From Eledone cirrhosa (Eukaryota; Mollusca; Cephalopoda; Octopoda; Eledonidae), in assembly GCA_964016885.1 (NCBI GenBank), contig OZ024759.1, forward strand, positions 1,129,001 through 1,193,000: a DNA stretch of 64,000 nt, read 5' to 3'. Position 1 is the stretch's first letter, and each line of letters starts with the position of its first letter. Made by a program: the position numbers and the translations under genes. Shown here piece after piece: positions 44,001 to 59,680 of the stretch. A model generated the notes under the pieces. That model saw only the letters and a program-made list of their open reading frames with translations. It did not search any database and was not told the origin of the DNA.

Positions 44001-45642
44001 CATGACAGTCTATATTAGTAACATGACAAAGTCTATATTAGTAACATGGCAAAGTCTATGTTAGTAACATGACAAAGTCTATATTAGTAACATGACAGTC
44101 TATATTAGTAACATGACACATTCTATATTAGTAACATGACAAAGTCTATATTAGTAGCATGACAAAGTCTATATTAGTAACATGACAGTCTATATTAGTA
44201 ACATGCCAAAGTCTATATTAGTAGCATGACACAGTCTATATTAGTAACATGACAAAGTCTATATTAGTAACATGACAAAGTCTATATTAGTAACATGACA
44301 CAGTCTATATTAGTAACATGACACAGTCTATATTAGTAACATGACAAAGTCTATATTAGTAGCATGACAAAGTCTATATTAGTAACATGACACAGTCTAT
44401 ATTAGTAACATGACAAAGTCTATATTAGTAGCATGACAAAGTCTATATTAGTAACATGACAAAGTCTATATTAGTAACATGACACAGTCTATATTAGTAA
44501 CATGACAGTCTATATTAGTAAAATGACAGTCCATATTAGTAGCATGACAAAGTCTATATTAGTAACATGACAAAGTCTATATTAGTAACATGACACAGTC
44601 TATATTAGTAACATGACACAGTCTATATTAGTAACATCACACAGTCTATATTAGTAACATGACAAAGTCTATATTAGTAACATGGCAAAGTCTATATTAG
44701 TAACATGACAAAGTCTATATTAGTAACATGACAGTCTATATTAGTAACATGACAAAGTCTATATTAGTAACATGACAAAGTCTATATTAGTAACATGACA
44801 GTCTATATTAGTAACATGACACAGTCTATATTAGTAACATGACAAAGTCTATATTAGTAACATGACACAGTCTATATTAGTAACATGACACAGTCTATAT
44901 TAGTAACATGACACAGTTTATATTAGTAACATGACAAAGTCTATATTAGTAACATGACAAAGTCTATATTAGTAACATGGCAGTCTATATTAGTAACATG
45001 ACAAAGTCTATATTAGTAACATGACACAGTCTATATTAGTAACATGACAAAGACTCTATTAGTAACATGACAAAGTCTATATTAGTAACATGACAGTCTA
45101 TATTAGTAACATGACAAAATCTATATTAGTAACATGACAGTCTATATTAGTAACATGACAAAGTCTATATTAGTAACATGACAGTCTATATTGTACCATG
45201 ACACAGTCTATATTAGTAACATGACATAGTCTATATTAGTAACATGACAAAGTCTATATTAGTAACATGACAGCCTATATTGTAACATGACACAGTCTAT
45301 ATTAGTAACATGACACAGTCTATATTAGTAACATGACAGTCTATATTAGTAACATGACACAGTCTATATTAGTAACATGACACAGTCTATATTAGTAACA
45401 TGACAGTCTATATTAGTAGCATGGCAATGTCTATATTAGTAACATGACACAGTCTATATTAGTAACAAGACATAGTCTATATTAGTAACATGACATAGTC
45501 TATATTAGTAGCATGACAAAGTCTATATTAGTAACATGACAAAGTCTATATTAGTAACATGACACAGTCTATCTTAGTAACATGACAAAGTCTATATTAG
45601 TAACATGACACAGTCTATATTAGTAACATGACAAAGTCTATA
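34605..45642 (+). repeat. 11.04-kb higher-order segment, copy 1
   Basis: Matches 45643-56726. Landmarks 34896/45934 and 36185/47223, CAGTTTAT 34621/45659 and AGTTACATG 34698/45736 are offset by 11,038 bp. Landmarks 39541/50625, 40830/51914, 43452/54536 and 45191/56275, plus AGTGACATG 42549/53633, are offset by 11,084 bp. The 46-bp step is a two-monomer deletion here near 38983. The segment contains a 90-bp deletion near 36.93 kb that copy 2 also has. Its end, after the landmark at 45191, is cut short at the junction with copy 2. Confidence 0.9.
38961..39025 (+). repeat. Site of a private two-monomer (46-bp) deletion
   Basis: After the ATCATACAG monomer the order here is ACA, then CAAGGCC. 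Four other copies (near 22.29, 23.76, 34.27 and 49.99 kb) have AAA, GGCAAAG, ACA, CAAGGCC. Two 23-bp monomers, 46 bp in all, are therefore missing only here. This exactly explains the change of offset from 11,038 to 11,084 bp between the two 11-kb copies, and it postdates their duplication. Confidence 0.85.
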
Positions 45643-45649
45643 TTAGTAA
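45635..45649 (+). other. Junction of the 11-kb tandem duplication
   Basis: Left of this point the order (ATA; G-initial AAA; AAA; ACA with CTATCTTAG; AAA; ACA; AAA) matches 56.58-56.72 kb, where a G-initial monomer follows. Right of it the sequence matches 34.61 kb onward (ACA with CAGTTTAT). The last left-type base is the AAA centre near 45635, where the right parent has ACA. The first right-type base is the A-initial monomer at 45649, where the left parent has G. The breakpoint lies inside about 15 bp and keeps monomer phase. Confidence 0.8.
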
Positions 45650-48600
45650 CATGACACAGTTTATATTAGTAACATGACAAAGTCTATATTAGTAACATGA
45701 CAAAGTCTATATTAGTAACATGGCAGTCTATATTAGTTACATGACAAAGTCTATATTAGTAACATGACACAGTCTATATTAGTAACATGACAAAGACTCT
45801 ATTAGTAACATGACAAAGTCTATATTAGTAACATGACAGTCTATATTAGTAACATGACAAAATCTATATTAGTAACATGACAGTCTATATTAGTAACATG
45901 ACAAAGTCTATATTAGTAACATGACAGTCTATATTGTACCATGACACAGTCTATATTAGTAACATGACATAGTCTATATTAGTAACATGACAAAGTCTAT
46001 ATTAGTAACATGACAGTCTATATTGTAACATGACACAGTCTATATTAGTAACATGACACAGTCTATATTAGTAACATGACAGTCTATATTAGTAACATGA
46101 CAAAGTCTATATTAGTAACATGACACAGTCTATATTAGTAGCATGACAAAGTCTATATTAGTAACATGACAAAGTCTATATTAGTAGCATGACAAAGTCT
46201 ATATTAGTAACATGACAAAGTCTATATTAGTAACATGACAAAGTCTATATTAGTAGCATGACACAGTCTATATTAGTAACATGACAAAGTCTATATTAGT
46301 AACATGACAAAGTCTATATTAGTAACATGACACAGTCTATATTAGTAACATGACACAGTCTATATTAGTAACATGACAAAGTCTATATTAGTAGCATGAC
46401 AAAGTCTATATTAGTAACATGACACAGTCTATATTAGTAACATGACAAAGTCTATATTAGTAGCATGACAAAGTCTATATTAGTAACATGACAAAGTCTA
46501 TATTAGTAACATGACACAGTCTATATTAGTAACATGACAGTCTATATTAGTAAAATGACAGTCCATATTAGTAGCATGACAAAGTCTATATTAGTAACAT
46601 GACAAAGTCTATATTAGTAACATGACACAGTCTATATTAGTAACATGACACAGTCTATATTAGTAACATCACACAGTCTATATTAGTAACATGACAAAGT
46701 CTATATTAGTAACATGGCAAAGTCTATATTAGTAACATGACAAAGTCTATATTAGTAACATGACAGTCTATATTAGTAACATGACAAAGTCTATATTAGT
46801 AACATGACAAAGTCTATATTAGTAACATGACAGTCTATATTAGTAACATGACACAGTCTATATTAGTAACATGACAAAGTCTATATTAGTAACATGACAC
46901 AGTCTATATTAGTAACATGACACAGTCTATATTAGTAACATGACACAGTTTATATTAGTAACATGACAAAGTCTATATTAGTAACATGACAAAGTCTATA
47001 TTAGTAACATGGCAGTCTATATTAGTAACATGACAAAGTCTATATTAGTAACATGACACAGTCTATATTAGTAACATGACAAAGACTCTATTAGTAACAT
47101 GACAAAGTCTATATTAGTAACATGACAGTCTATATTAGTAACATGACAAAATCTATATTAGTAACATGACAGTCTATATTAGTAACATGACAAAGTCTAT
47201 ATTAGTAACATGACAGTCTATATTGTACCATGACACAGTCTATATTAGTAACATGACATAGTCTATATTAGTAACATGACAAAGTCTATATTAGTAACAT
47301 GACAGCCTATATTGTAACATGACACAGTCTATATTAGTAACATGACACAGTCTATATTAGTAACATGACAGTCTATATTAGTAACATGACACAGTCTATA
47401 TTAGTAACATGACACAGTCTATATTAGTAACATGACAGTCTATATTAGTAGCATGGCAATGTCTATATTAGTAACATGACACAGTCTATATTAGTAACAA
47501 GACATAGTCTATATTAGTAACATGACATAGTCTATATTAGTAGCATGACAAAGTCTATATTAGTAACATGACAAAGTCTATATTAGTAACATGACACAGT
47601 CTATCTTAGTAACATGACAAAGTCTATATTAGTAACATGACACAGTCTATATTAGTAACATGACAAAGTCTATATTAGTAGCATGACAAAGTCTATATTA
47701 GTAACATGACACAGTCTATATTAGTAACATGACAAAGTCTATATTAGTAACGTGACAAAGTCTATATTAGTAACATGACAAAGTCTATATTAGTAACATG
47801 ACTAAGTCTATATTAGTAACATGACACAGTCTATATTAGTAACATGACAGTCTATATTAGTAGCATGACAAAGTCTATATTAGTAACATGACACAGTCTA
47901 TATTAGTAACATGACACAGTCTATATTAGTAACATGACACAGTCTATATTAGTAACATGACAGTCTATATTAGTAACATGACACATTCTATATTAGTAAC
48001 ATGACAAAGTCTATATTAGTAGCATGACAAAGTCTATATTAGTAACATGACAGTCTATATTAGTAACATGCCAAAGTCTATATTAGTAGCATGACAAAGT
48101 CTATATTAGTAACATGACACAGTCTATATTAGTAACATGACACAGTCTATATTAGTAACATGACACAGTCTATATTAGTAGCATGACAAAGTCTATATTA
48201 GTAACATGACAAAGTCTATATTAGTAACATGACAAAGTCTATATTAGTAACATGACAAAGTCTATATTAGTAACATGACACAGTGTATATTAGTAATATG
48301 ACAGTCTATATTAGTAGCATGACAAAGTCTATATTAGTAACATGACAAAGTCTATATTAGTAACATGACACAGTCTATATTAGTAACATGACAGTCTCTA
48401 TTAGTAGCATGACAAAGTCTATATTAGTAACATGACAAAGTCTATATTAGTAACATGACACAGTCTATATTAGTAACATGACACAGTCTATATTAGTAAC
48501 ATGACAGTCTATATTAGTAACATGACAAAGTCTATATTAGTAACATGGCAAAGTCTATGTTAGTAACATGACAAAGTCTATATTAGTAACATGACAGTCT

Positions 48601-51600
48601 ATATTAGTAACATGACACATTCTATATTAGTAACATGACAAAGTCTATATTAGTAGCATGACAAAGTCTATATTAGTAACATGACAGTCTATATTAGTAA
48701 CATGCCAAAGTCTATATTAGTAGCATGACAAAGTCTATATTAGTAACATGACACAGTCTATATTAGTAACATGACACAGTCTATATTAGTAACATGACAC
48801 AGTCTATATTAGTAGCATGACAAAGTCTATATTAGTAACATGACAAAGTCTATATTAGTAACATGACAAAGTCTATATTAGTAACATGACACAGTGTATA
48901 TTAGTAATATGACAGTCTATATTAGTAGCATGACAAAGTCTATATTAGTAACATGACAAAGTCTATATTAGTAACATGACACAGTCTATATTAGTAACAT
49001 GACACAGTCTATATTAGTAACATGACACAGTCTATATTAGTAACATGACAAAGTCTATATTAGTAACATGGCAAAGTCTATATTAGTAACATGACAAAGT
49101 CTATATTAGTAACATGACAAGGTCTATATTAGTAACATGACACAGTCTATATAAGTAACATGACAAAGTCTATATTAGTAACATGACAGTCTATATTAGT
49201 AACATGCCAAAGTCTATATTAGTAGCATGACAAAGTCTATATTAGTAGCATGACACAGTCTATATTAGTAACATGACATAGTCTATATTAGTAACATGAC
49301 ACAGTCTATATTAGTATCATGACAAAGTCTATATTAGTAACATGACAAAGTCTATATTAGTAACATGAGAAAGTCTATATTAGTAACATGACACAGTCTA
49401 TATTAGTAACATGACAAAGTCTATATTAGTAACATGACACAGTCTATATTAGTAACATGACACAGTCTATATTAGTAACATGACAAAGTCTATATTAGTA
49501 GCATGACAAAGTCTATATTAGTAACATGACAAAGTCTATATTAGTAACATGGCACAGTCTATATTAGTAACATGACAAAGTCTATATTAGTAACATGACG
49601 GTCTATATTAGTAACATGACAGTCTATATTAGTAGCATGACAAAGTCTATATTAGTAACATGACACAGTCTATATCAGTAACATGACACAGTCTATATTA
49701 GTAACATGACAAAGTCTATATTAGTAGCATGACAAAGTCTATATTAGTAACATGACACAGTCTATATTAGTAACATGACAAAGTCTATATTAGTAGCATG
49801 ACAAAGTCTATATTAGTAACATGACAAAGTCTATATTAGTAACATGACACAGTCTATATTAGTAACATGACAGTCTATATTAGTAACATGACAGTCCATA
49901 TTAGTAGCATGACAAAGTCTATATTAGTAACATGACAAAGTCTATATTAGTAACATGACACAGTCTATATTAGTAACATGACACAGTCTATATTAGTAAC
50001 ATCATACAGTCTATATTAGTAACATGACAAAGTCTATATTAGTAACATGGCAAAGTCTATATTAGTAACATGACACAGTCTATATTAGTAACATGACAAG
50101 GCCTATATTAGTAACATGACACAGTCTATATTAGTAACATGACAAAGTCTATATTAGTAACATGACAGTCTATATTAGTAACATGACAAAGTCTATATTA
50201 GTAACATGACAAAGTCTATATTAGTAACATGACAGTCTATATTAGTAACATGACACAGTCTATATTAGTAACATGACAAAGTCTATATTAGTAACATGAC
50301 ACAGTCTATATTAGTAACATAACACAGTCTATATTAGTAACATGACACAGTTTATATTAGTAACATGACAAAGTCTATATTAGTAACATGACAAAGTCTA
50401 TATTAGTAACATGGCAGTCTATATTAGTTACATGACAAAGTCTATATTAGTAACATGACACAGTCTATATTAGTAACATGACAAAGACTCTATTAGTAAC
50501 ATGACAAAGTCTATATTAGTAACATGACAGTCTATATTAGTAACATGACAAAATCTATATTAGTAACATGACAGTCTATATTAGTAACATGACAAAGTCT
50601 ATATTAGTAACATGACAGTCTATATTGTACCATGACACAGTCTATATTAGTAACATGACATAGTCTATATTAGTAACATGACAAAGTCTATATTAGTAAC
50701 ATGACAGTCTATATTGTAACATGACACACTCTATATTAGTAACATGACACAGTCTATATTAGTAACATGACAGTCTATATTAGTAACATGACAAAGTCTA
50801 TATTAGTAACATGACACAGTCTATATTAGTAGCATGACAAAGTCTATATTAGTAACATGACAAAGTCTATATTAGTAGCATGACAAAGTCTATATTAGTA
50901 ACATGACAAAGTCTATATTAGTAACATGACAAAGTCTATATTAGTAGCATGACACAGTCTATATTAGTAACATGACAAAGTCTATATTAGTAACATGACA
51001 AAGTCTATATTAGTAACATGACACAGTCTATATTAGTAACATGACACAGTCTATATTAGTAACATGACAAAGTCTATATTAGTAGCATGACAAAGTCTAT
51101 ATTAGTAACATGACACAGTCTATATTAGTAACATGACAAAGTCTATATTAGTAGCATGACAAAGTCTATATTAGTAACATGACAAAGTCTATATTAGTAA
51201 CATGACACAGTCTATATTAGTAACATGACAGTCTATATTAGTAAAATGACAGTCCATATTAGTAGCATGACAAAGTCTATATTAGTAACATGACAAAGTC
51301 TATATTAGTAACATGACACAGTCTATATTAGTAACATGACACAGTCTATATTAGTAACATCACACAGTCTATATTAGTAACATGACAAAGTCTATATTAG
51401 TAACATGGCAAAGTCTATATTAGTAACATGACAAAGTCTATATTAGTAACATGACAGTCTATATTAGTAACATGACAAAGTCTATATTAGTAACATGACA
51501 AAGTCTATATTAGTAACATGACAGTCTATATTAGTAACATGACACAGTCTATATTAGTAACATGACAAAGTCTATATTAGTAACATGACACAGTCTATAT

Positions 51601-54600
51601 TAGTAACATGACACAGTCTATATTAGTAACATGACACAGTTTATATTAGTAACATGACAAAGTCTATATTAGTAACATGACAAAGTCTATATTAGTAACA
51701 TGGCAGTCTATATTAGTAACATGACAAAGTCTATATTAGTAACATGACACAGTCTATATTAGTAACATGACAAAGACTCTATTAGTAACATGACAAAGTC
51801 TATATTAGTAACATGACAGTCTATATTAGTAACATGACAAAATCTATATTAGTAACATGACAGTCTATATTAGTAACATGACAAAGTCTATATTAGTAAC
51901 ATGACAGTCTATATTGTACCATGACACAGTCTATATTAGTAACATGACATAGTCTATATTAGTAACATGACAAAGTCTATATTAGTAACATGACAGCCTA
52001 TATTGTAACATGACACAGTCTATATTAGTAACATGACACAGTCTATATTAGTAACATGACAGTCTATATTAGTAACATGACACAGTCTATATTAGTAACA
52101 TGACACAGTCTATATTAGTAACATGACAGTCTATATTAGTAGCATGGCAATGTCTATATTAGTAACATGACACAGTCTATATTAGTAACAAGACATAGTC
52201 TATATTAGTAACATGACATAGTCTATATTAGTAGCATGACAAAGTCTATATTAGTAACATGACAAAGTCTATATTAGTAACATGACACAGTCTATCTTAG
52301 TAACATGACAAAGTCTATATTAGTAACATGACACAGTCTATATTAGTAACATGACAAAGTCTATATTAGTAGCATGACAAAGTCTATATTAGTAACATGA
52401 CACAGTCTATATTAGTAACATGACAAAGTCTATATTAGTAACGTGACAAAGTCTATATTAGTAACATGACAAAGTCTATATTAGTAACATGACTAAGTCT
52501 ATATTAGTAACATGACACAGTCTATATTAGTAACATGACAGTCTATATTAGTAGCATGACAAAGTCTATATTAGTAACATGACACAGTCTATATTAGTAA
52601 CATGACACAGTCTATATTAGTAACATGACACAGTCTATATTAGTAACATGACAGTCTATATTAGTAACATGACAAAGTCTATATTAGTAACATGGCAAAG
52701 TCTATGTTAGTAACATGACAAAGTCTATATTAGTAACATGACAGTCTATATTAGTAACATGACACATTCTATATTAGTAACATGACAAAGTCTATATTAG
52801 TAGCATGACAAAGTCTATATTAGTAACATGACAGTCTATATTAGTAACATGCCAAAGTCTATATTAGTAGCATGACAAAGTCTATATTAGTAACATGACA
52901 CAGTCTATATTAGTAACATGACACAGTCTATATTAGTAACATGACACAGTCTATATTAGTAGCATGACAAAGTCTATATTAGTAACATGACAAAGTCTAT
53001 ATTAGTAACATGACAAAGTCTATATTAGTAACATGACAAAGTCTATATTAGTAACATGACACAGTGTATATTAGTAATATGACAGTCTATATTAGTAGCA
53101 TGACAAAGTCTATATTAGTAACATGACAAAGTCTATATTAGTAACATGACACAGTCTATATTAGTAACATGACAGTCTATATTAGTAACATGACAAAGTC
53201 TATATTAGTAACATGACACAGTCTATATTAGTAACATGACAAAGTCTATATTAGTAACATGACAAAGTCTATATTAGTAACATGACAGTCTATATTAGTA
53301 ACATGACAAAGTCTATATTAGTAACATGACAAAGTCTCTATTAGTAACATGACAAAGTCTATATTAGTAACATGACAAAGTCTCTATTAGTAACATGACA
53401 AAGTCTATATTAGTAACATGACAGTCTATATTAGTAACATGACAAAGTCTATATTAGTAACATGACAGTCTATATTGTAACATGACACAGTCTATATTAG
53501 TAACATGACACAGTTTATATTAGTAACATGACATAGTCTATATTAGTAACATGACAAAGTCTATATTAGTAACATGACAGTCTATATTGTAACATGACAC
53601 AGTCTATATTAGTAACATGACAGTCTATATTAGTGACATGACAAAGTCTATATTAGTAACATGACAAAGTCTATATTAGTAACATGACAAAGTCTATATT
53701 AGTAACATGACAAAGTCTATATTAGTAGCATGACACAGTCTATATTAGTAACATGACAAAGTCTATATTAGTAACATGACAAAGTCTATATTAGTAACAT
53801 GACACAGTCTATATTAGTAACATGACACAGTCTATATTAGTAACATGACAAAGTCTATATTAGTAGCATGACAAAGTCTATATTAGTAACATGACAAAGT
53901 CTATATTAGTAACATGACACAGTCTATATTAGTAACATGACAGTCTATATTAGTAAAATGACAGTCCATATTAGTAGCATGACAAAGTCTATATTAGTAA
54001 CATGACAAAGTCTATATTAGTAACATGACACAGTCTATATTAGTAACATGACACAGTCTATATTAGTAACATCACACAGTCTATATTAGTAACATGACAA
54101 AGTCTATATTAGTAACATGGCAAAGTCTATATTAGTAACATGACAAAGTCTATATTAGTAACATGACAAGGCCTATATTAGTAATATGACACAGTCTATA
54201 TTAGTAACATGACAAAGTCTATATTAGTAACATGACAGTCTATATTAGTAACATGACAAAGTCTATATTAGTAACATGACAAAGTCTATATTAGTAACAT
54301 GACAGTCTATATTAGTAACATGACACAGTCTATATTAGTAACATGACAAAGTCTATATTAGTAACATGACACAGTCTATATTAGTAACATGACAAAGACT
54401 CTATTAGTAACATGACAAAGTCTATATTAGTAACATGACAGTCTATATTAGTAACATGACAAAATCTATATTAGTAACATGACAGTCTATATTAGTAACA
54501 TGACAAAGTCTATATTAGTAACATGACAGTCTATATTGTACCATGACACAGTCTATATTAGTAACATGACATAGTCTATGTTAGTAACATGACAAAGTCT

Positions 54601-56726
54601 ATATTAGTAACATGACAGTCTATATTGTAACATGACACAGTCTATCTTAGTAACATGACACAGTCTATATTAGTAACATGACAGTCTATATTAGTAACAT
54701 GACACAGTCTATATTAGTAACATGACCCAGTCTATATTAGTAACATGACAGTCTATATTAGTAGCATGGCAATGTCTATATTAGTAACATGACACAGTCT
54801 ATATTAGTAACAAGACATTGTCTATATTAGTAACATGACAAAGTCTATATTAGTAACATGACAAAGTCTATATTAGTAACATGACAAAGTCTATATTAGT
54901 AACATGACAAAGTCTATATTAGTAACATGACTAAGTCTATATTAGTAACATGACACAGTCTATATTAGTAACATGACAGTCTATATTAGTAGCATGACAA
55001 AGTCTATATTAGTAACATGACAAAGTCTATATTAGTAACATGACACAGTCTATATTAGTAACATGACACAGTCTATATTAGTAACATGACAGTCTATATT
55101 AGTAACATGACAAAGTCTATATTAGTAACATGGCAAAGTCTATGTTAGTAACATGACAAAGTCTATATTAGTAACATGACAGTCTATATTAGTAACATGA
55201 CACATTCTATATTAGTAACATGACAAAGTCTATATTAGTAGCATGACAAAGTCTATATTAGTAACATGACAGTCTATATTAGTAACATGCCAAAGTCTAT
55301 ATTAGTAGCATGACACAGTCTATATTAGTAACATGACAAAGTCTATATTAGTAACATGACAAAGTCTATATTAGTAACATGACACAGTCTATATTAGTAA
55401 CATGACACAGTCTATATTAGTAACATGACAAAGTCTATATTAGTAGCATGACAAAGTCTATATTAGTAACATGACACAGTCTATATTAGTAACATGACAA
55501 AGTCTATATTAGTAGCATGACAAAGTCTATATTAGTAACATGACAAAGTCTATATTAGTAACATGACACAGTCTATATTAGTAACATGACAGTCTATATT
55601 AGTAAAATGACAGTCCATATTAGTAGCATGACAAAGTCTATATTAGTAACATGACAAAGTCTATATTAGTAACATGACACAGTCTATATTAGTAACATGA
55701 CACAGTCTATATTAGTAACATCACACAGTCTATATTAGTAACATGACAAAGTCTATATTAGTAACATGGCAAAGTCTATATTAGTAACATGACAAAGTCT
55801 ATATTAGTAACATGACAGTCTATATTAGTAACATGACAAAGTCTATATTAGTAACATGACAAAGTCTATATTAGTAACATGACAGTCTATATTAGTAACA
55901 TGACACAGTCTATATTAGTAACATGACAAAGTCTATATTAGTAACATGACACAGTCTATATTAGTAACATGACACAGTCTATATTAGTAACATGACACAG
56001 TTTATATTAGTAACATGACAAAGTCTATATTAGTAACATGACAAAGTCTATATTAGTAACATGGCAGTCTATATTAGTAACATGACAAAGTCTATATTAG
56101 TAACATGACACAGTCTATATTAGTAACATGACAAAGACTCTATTAGTAACATGACAAAGTCTATATTAGTAACATGACAGTCTATATTAGTAACATGACA
56201 AAATCTATATTAGTAACATGACAGTCTATATTAGTAACATGACAAAGTCTATATTAGTAACATGACAGTCTATATTGTACCATGACACAGTCTATATTAG
56301 TAACATGACATAGTCTATATTAGTAACATGACAAAGTCTATATTAGTAACATGACAGCCTATATTGTAACATGACACAGTCTATATTAGTAACATGACAC
56401 AGTCTATATTAGTAACATGACAGTCTATATTAGTAACATGACACAGTCTATATTAGTAACATGACACAGTCTATATTAGTAACATGACAGTCTATATTAG
56501 TAGCATGGCAATGTCTATATTAGTAACATGACACAGTCTATATTAGTAACAAGACATAGTCTATATTAGTAACATGACATAGTCTATATTAGTAGCATGA
56601 CAAAGTCTATATTAGTAACATGACAAAGTCTATATTAGTAACATGACACAGTCTATCTTAGTAACATGACAAAGTCTATATTAGTAACATGACACAGTCT
56701 ATATTAGTAACATGACAAAGTCTATA
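45643..56726 (+). repeat. 11.08-kb higher-order segment, copy 2
   Basis: Partner of the segment at 34605-45642, retaining the two monomers that copy 1 lost. It shares ACACTCTAT (39645 and about 50728) and the 90-bp deletion before ACACATTCT (near 36.93 and 47.97 kb). A private substitution is C at 48398 in CAGTCTCTATT (A at 37360 in copy 1). Beyond 56.72 kb it runs on into the normal downstream context that copy 1 lost, as expected for the distal copy of an unequal exchange. Confidence 0.9.
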
Positions 56727-59680
56727 TTAGTAGCATGACAAAGTCTATATTAGTAACATGACACAGTCTATATTAGTAACATGACAAAGTCTATATTAGT
56801 AACGTGACAAAGTCTATATTAGTAACATGACAAAGTCTATATTAGTAACATGACTAAGTCTATATTAGTAACATGACACAGTCTATATTAGTAACATGAC
56901 AGTCTATATTAGTAGCATGACAAAGTCTATATTAGTAACATGACACAGTCTATATTAGTAACATGACACAGTCTATATTAGTAACATGACACAGTCTATA
57001 TTAGTAACATGACAGTCTATATTAGTAACATGACAAAGTCTATATTAGTAACATGGCAAAGTCTATGTTAGTAACATGACAAAGTCTATATTAGTAACAT
57101 GACAGTCTATATTAGTAACATGACACATTCTATATTAGTAACATGACAAAGTCTATATTAGTAGCATGACAAAGTCTATATTAGTAACATGACAGTCTAT
57201 ATTAGTAACATGCCAAAGTCTATATTAGTAGCATGACAAAGTCTATATTAGTAACATGACACAGTCTATATTAGTAACATGACACAGTCTATATTAGTAA
57301 CATGACACAGTCTATATTAGTAGCATGACAAAGTCTATATTAGTAACATGACAAAGTCTATATTAGTAACATGACAAAGTCTATATTAGTAACATGACAA
57401 AGTCTATATTAGTAACATGACACAGTGTATATTAGTAATATGACAGTCTATATTAGTAGCATGACAAAGTCTATATTAGTAACATGACAAAGTCTATATT
57501 AGTAACATGACACAGTCTATATTAGTAACATGACACAGTCTATATTAGTAACATGACAAAGTCTATATTAGTAACATGACACAGTCTATATTAGTAACAT
57601 GACAAAGTCTATATTAGTAACATGACAAAGTCTATATTAGTAACATGACAGTCTATATTAGTAACATGACAAAGTCTATATTAGTAACATGACAAAGTCT
57701 CTATTAGTAACATGACAAAGTCTATATTAGTAACATGACAAAGTCTCTATTAGTAACATGACAAAGTCTATATTAGTAACATGACAGTCTATATTAGTAA
57801 CATGACAAAGTCTATATTAGTAACATGACAGTCTATATTGTAACATGACACAGTCTATATTAGTAACATGACACAGTTTATATTAGTAACATGACATAGT
57901 CTATATTAGTAACATGACAAGGTCTATATTAGTAACATGACAGTCTATATTGTAACATGACACAGTCTATATTAGTAACATGACAGTCTATATTAGTGAC
58001 ATGACAAAGTCTATATTAGTAACATGACAAAGTCTATATTAGTAACATGACAAAGTCTATATTAGTAACATGACAAAGTCTATATTAGTAGCATGACACA
58101 GTCTATATTAGTAACATGACAAAGTCTATATTAGTAACATGACAAAGTCTATATTAGTAACATGACACAGTCTATATTAGTAACATGACACAGTCTATAT
58201 TAGTAACATGACAAAGTCTATATTAGTAGCATGACAAAGTCTATATTAGTAACATGACAAAGTCTATATTAGTAACATGACACAGTCTATATTAGTAACA
58301 TGACAGTCTATATTAGTAAAATGACAGTCCATATTAGTAGCATGACAAAGTCTATATTAGTAACATGACAAAGTCTATATTAGTAACATGACACAGTCTA
58401 TATTAGTAACATGACACAGTCTATATTAGTAACATCACACAGTCTATATTAGTAACATGACAAAGTCTATATTAGTAACATGGCAAAGTCTATATTAGTA
58501 ACATGACAAAGTCTATATTAGTAACATGACAAGGCCTATATTAGTAATATGACACAGTCTATATTAGTAACATGACAAAGTCTATATTAGTAACATGACA
58601 GTCTATATTAGTAACATGACAAAGTCTATATTAGTAACATGACAAAGTCTATATTAGTAACATGACAGTCTATATTAGTAACATGACACAGTCTATATTA
58701 GTAACATGACAAAGTCTATATTAGTAACATGACACAGTCTATATTAGTAACATGACAAAGACTCTATTAGTAACATGACAAAGTCTATATTAGTAACATG
58801 ACAGTCTATATTAGTAACATGACAAAATCTATATTAGTAACATGACAGTCTATATTAGTAACATGACAAAGTCTATATTAGTAACATGACAGTCTATATT
58901 GTACCATGACACAGTCTATATTAGTAACATGACATAGTCTATGTTAGTAACATGACAAAGTCTATATTAGTAACATGACAGTCTATATTGTAACATGACA
59001 CAGTCTATCTTAGTAACATGACACAGTCTATATTAGTAACATGACAGTCTATATTAGTAACATGACACAGTCTATATTAGTAACATGACCCAGTCTATAT
59101 TAGTAACATGACAGTCTATATTAGTAGCATGGCAATGTCTATATTAGTAACATGACACAGTCTATATTAGTAACAAGACATTGTCTATATTAGTAACATG
59201 ACAAAGTCTATATTAGTAACATGACAAAGTCTATATTAGTAACATGACAAAGTCTATATTAGTAACATGACAAAGTCTATATTAGTAACATGACTAAGTC
59301 TATATTAGTAACATGACACAGTCTATATTAGTAACATGACAGTCTATATTAGTAGCATGACAAAGTCTATATTAGTAACATGACAAAGTCTATATTAGTA
59401 ACATGACACAGTCTATATTAGTAACATGACACAGTCTATATTAGTAACATGACAGTCTATATTAGTAACATGACAAAGTCTATATTAGTAACATGGCAAA
59501 GTCTATGTTAGTAACATGACAAAGTCTATATTAGTAACATGACAGTCTATATTAGTAACATGACACATTCTATATTAGTAACATGACAAAGTCTATATTA
59601 GTAGCATGACAAAGTCTATATTAGTAACATGACAGTCTATATTAGTAACATGCCAAAGTCTATATTAGTAGCATGACAAA
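56275..59680 (+). repeat. Partial copy of 51.91-55.31 kb (offset 4.36 kb)
   Basis: TTGTACC 51914/56275 is offset by 4,361 bp; AGTGACATG 53633/57996 and TTGTACC 54536/58899 by 4,363 bp. The 2-bp step is one 21-bp monomer here replaced by a 23-bp one near 57.53 kb. Homology stops near 59.68 kb, after ATGCCAAAG: this copy continues with a G-initial AAA monomer, the other with a G-initial ACA monomer. A private change is CAAGGTCTAT near 57919. Confidence 0.8.
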
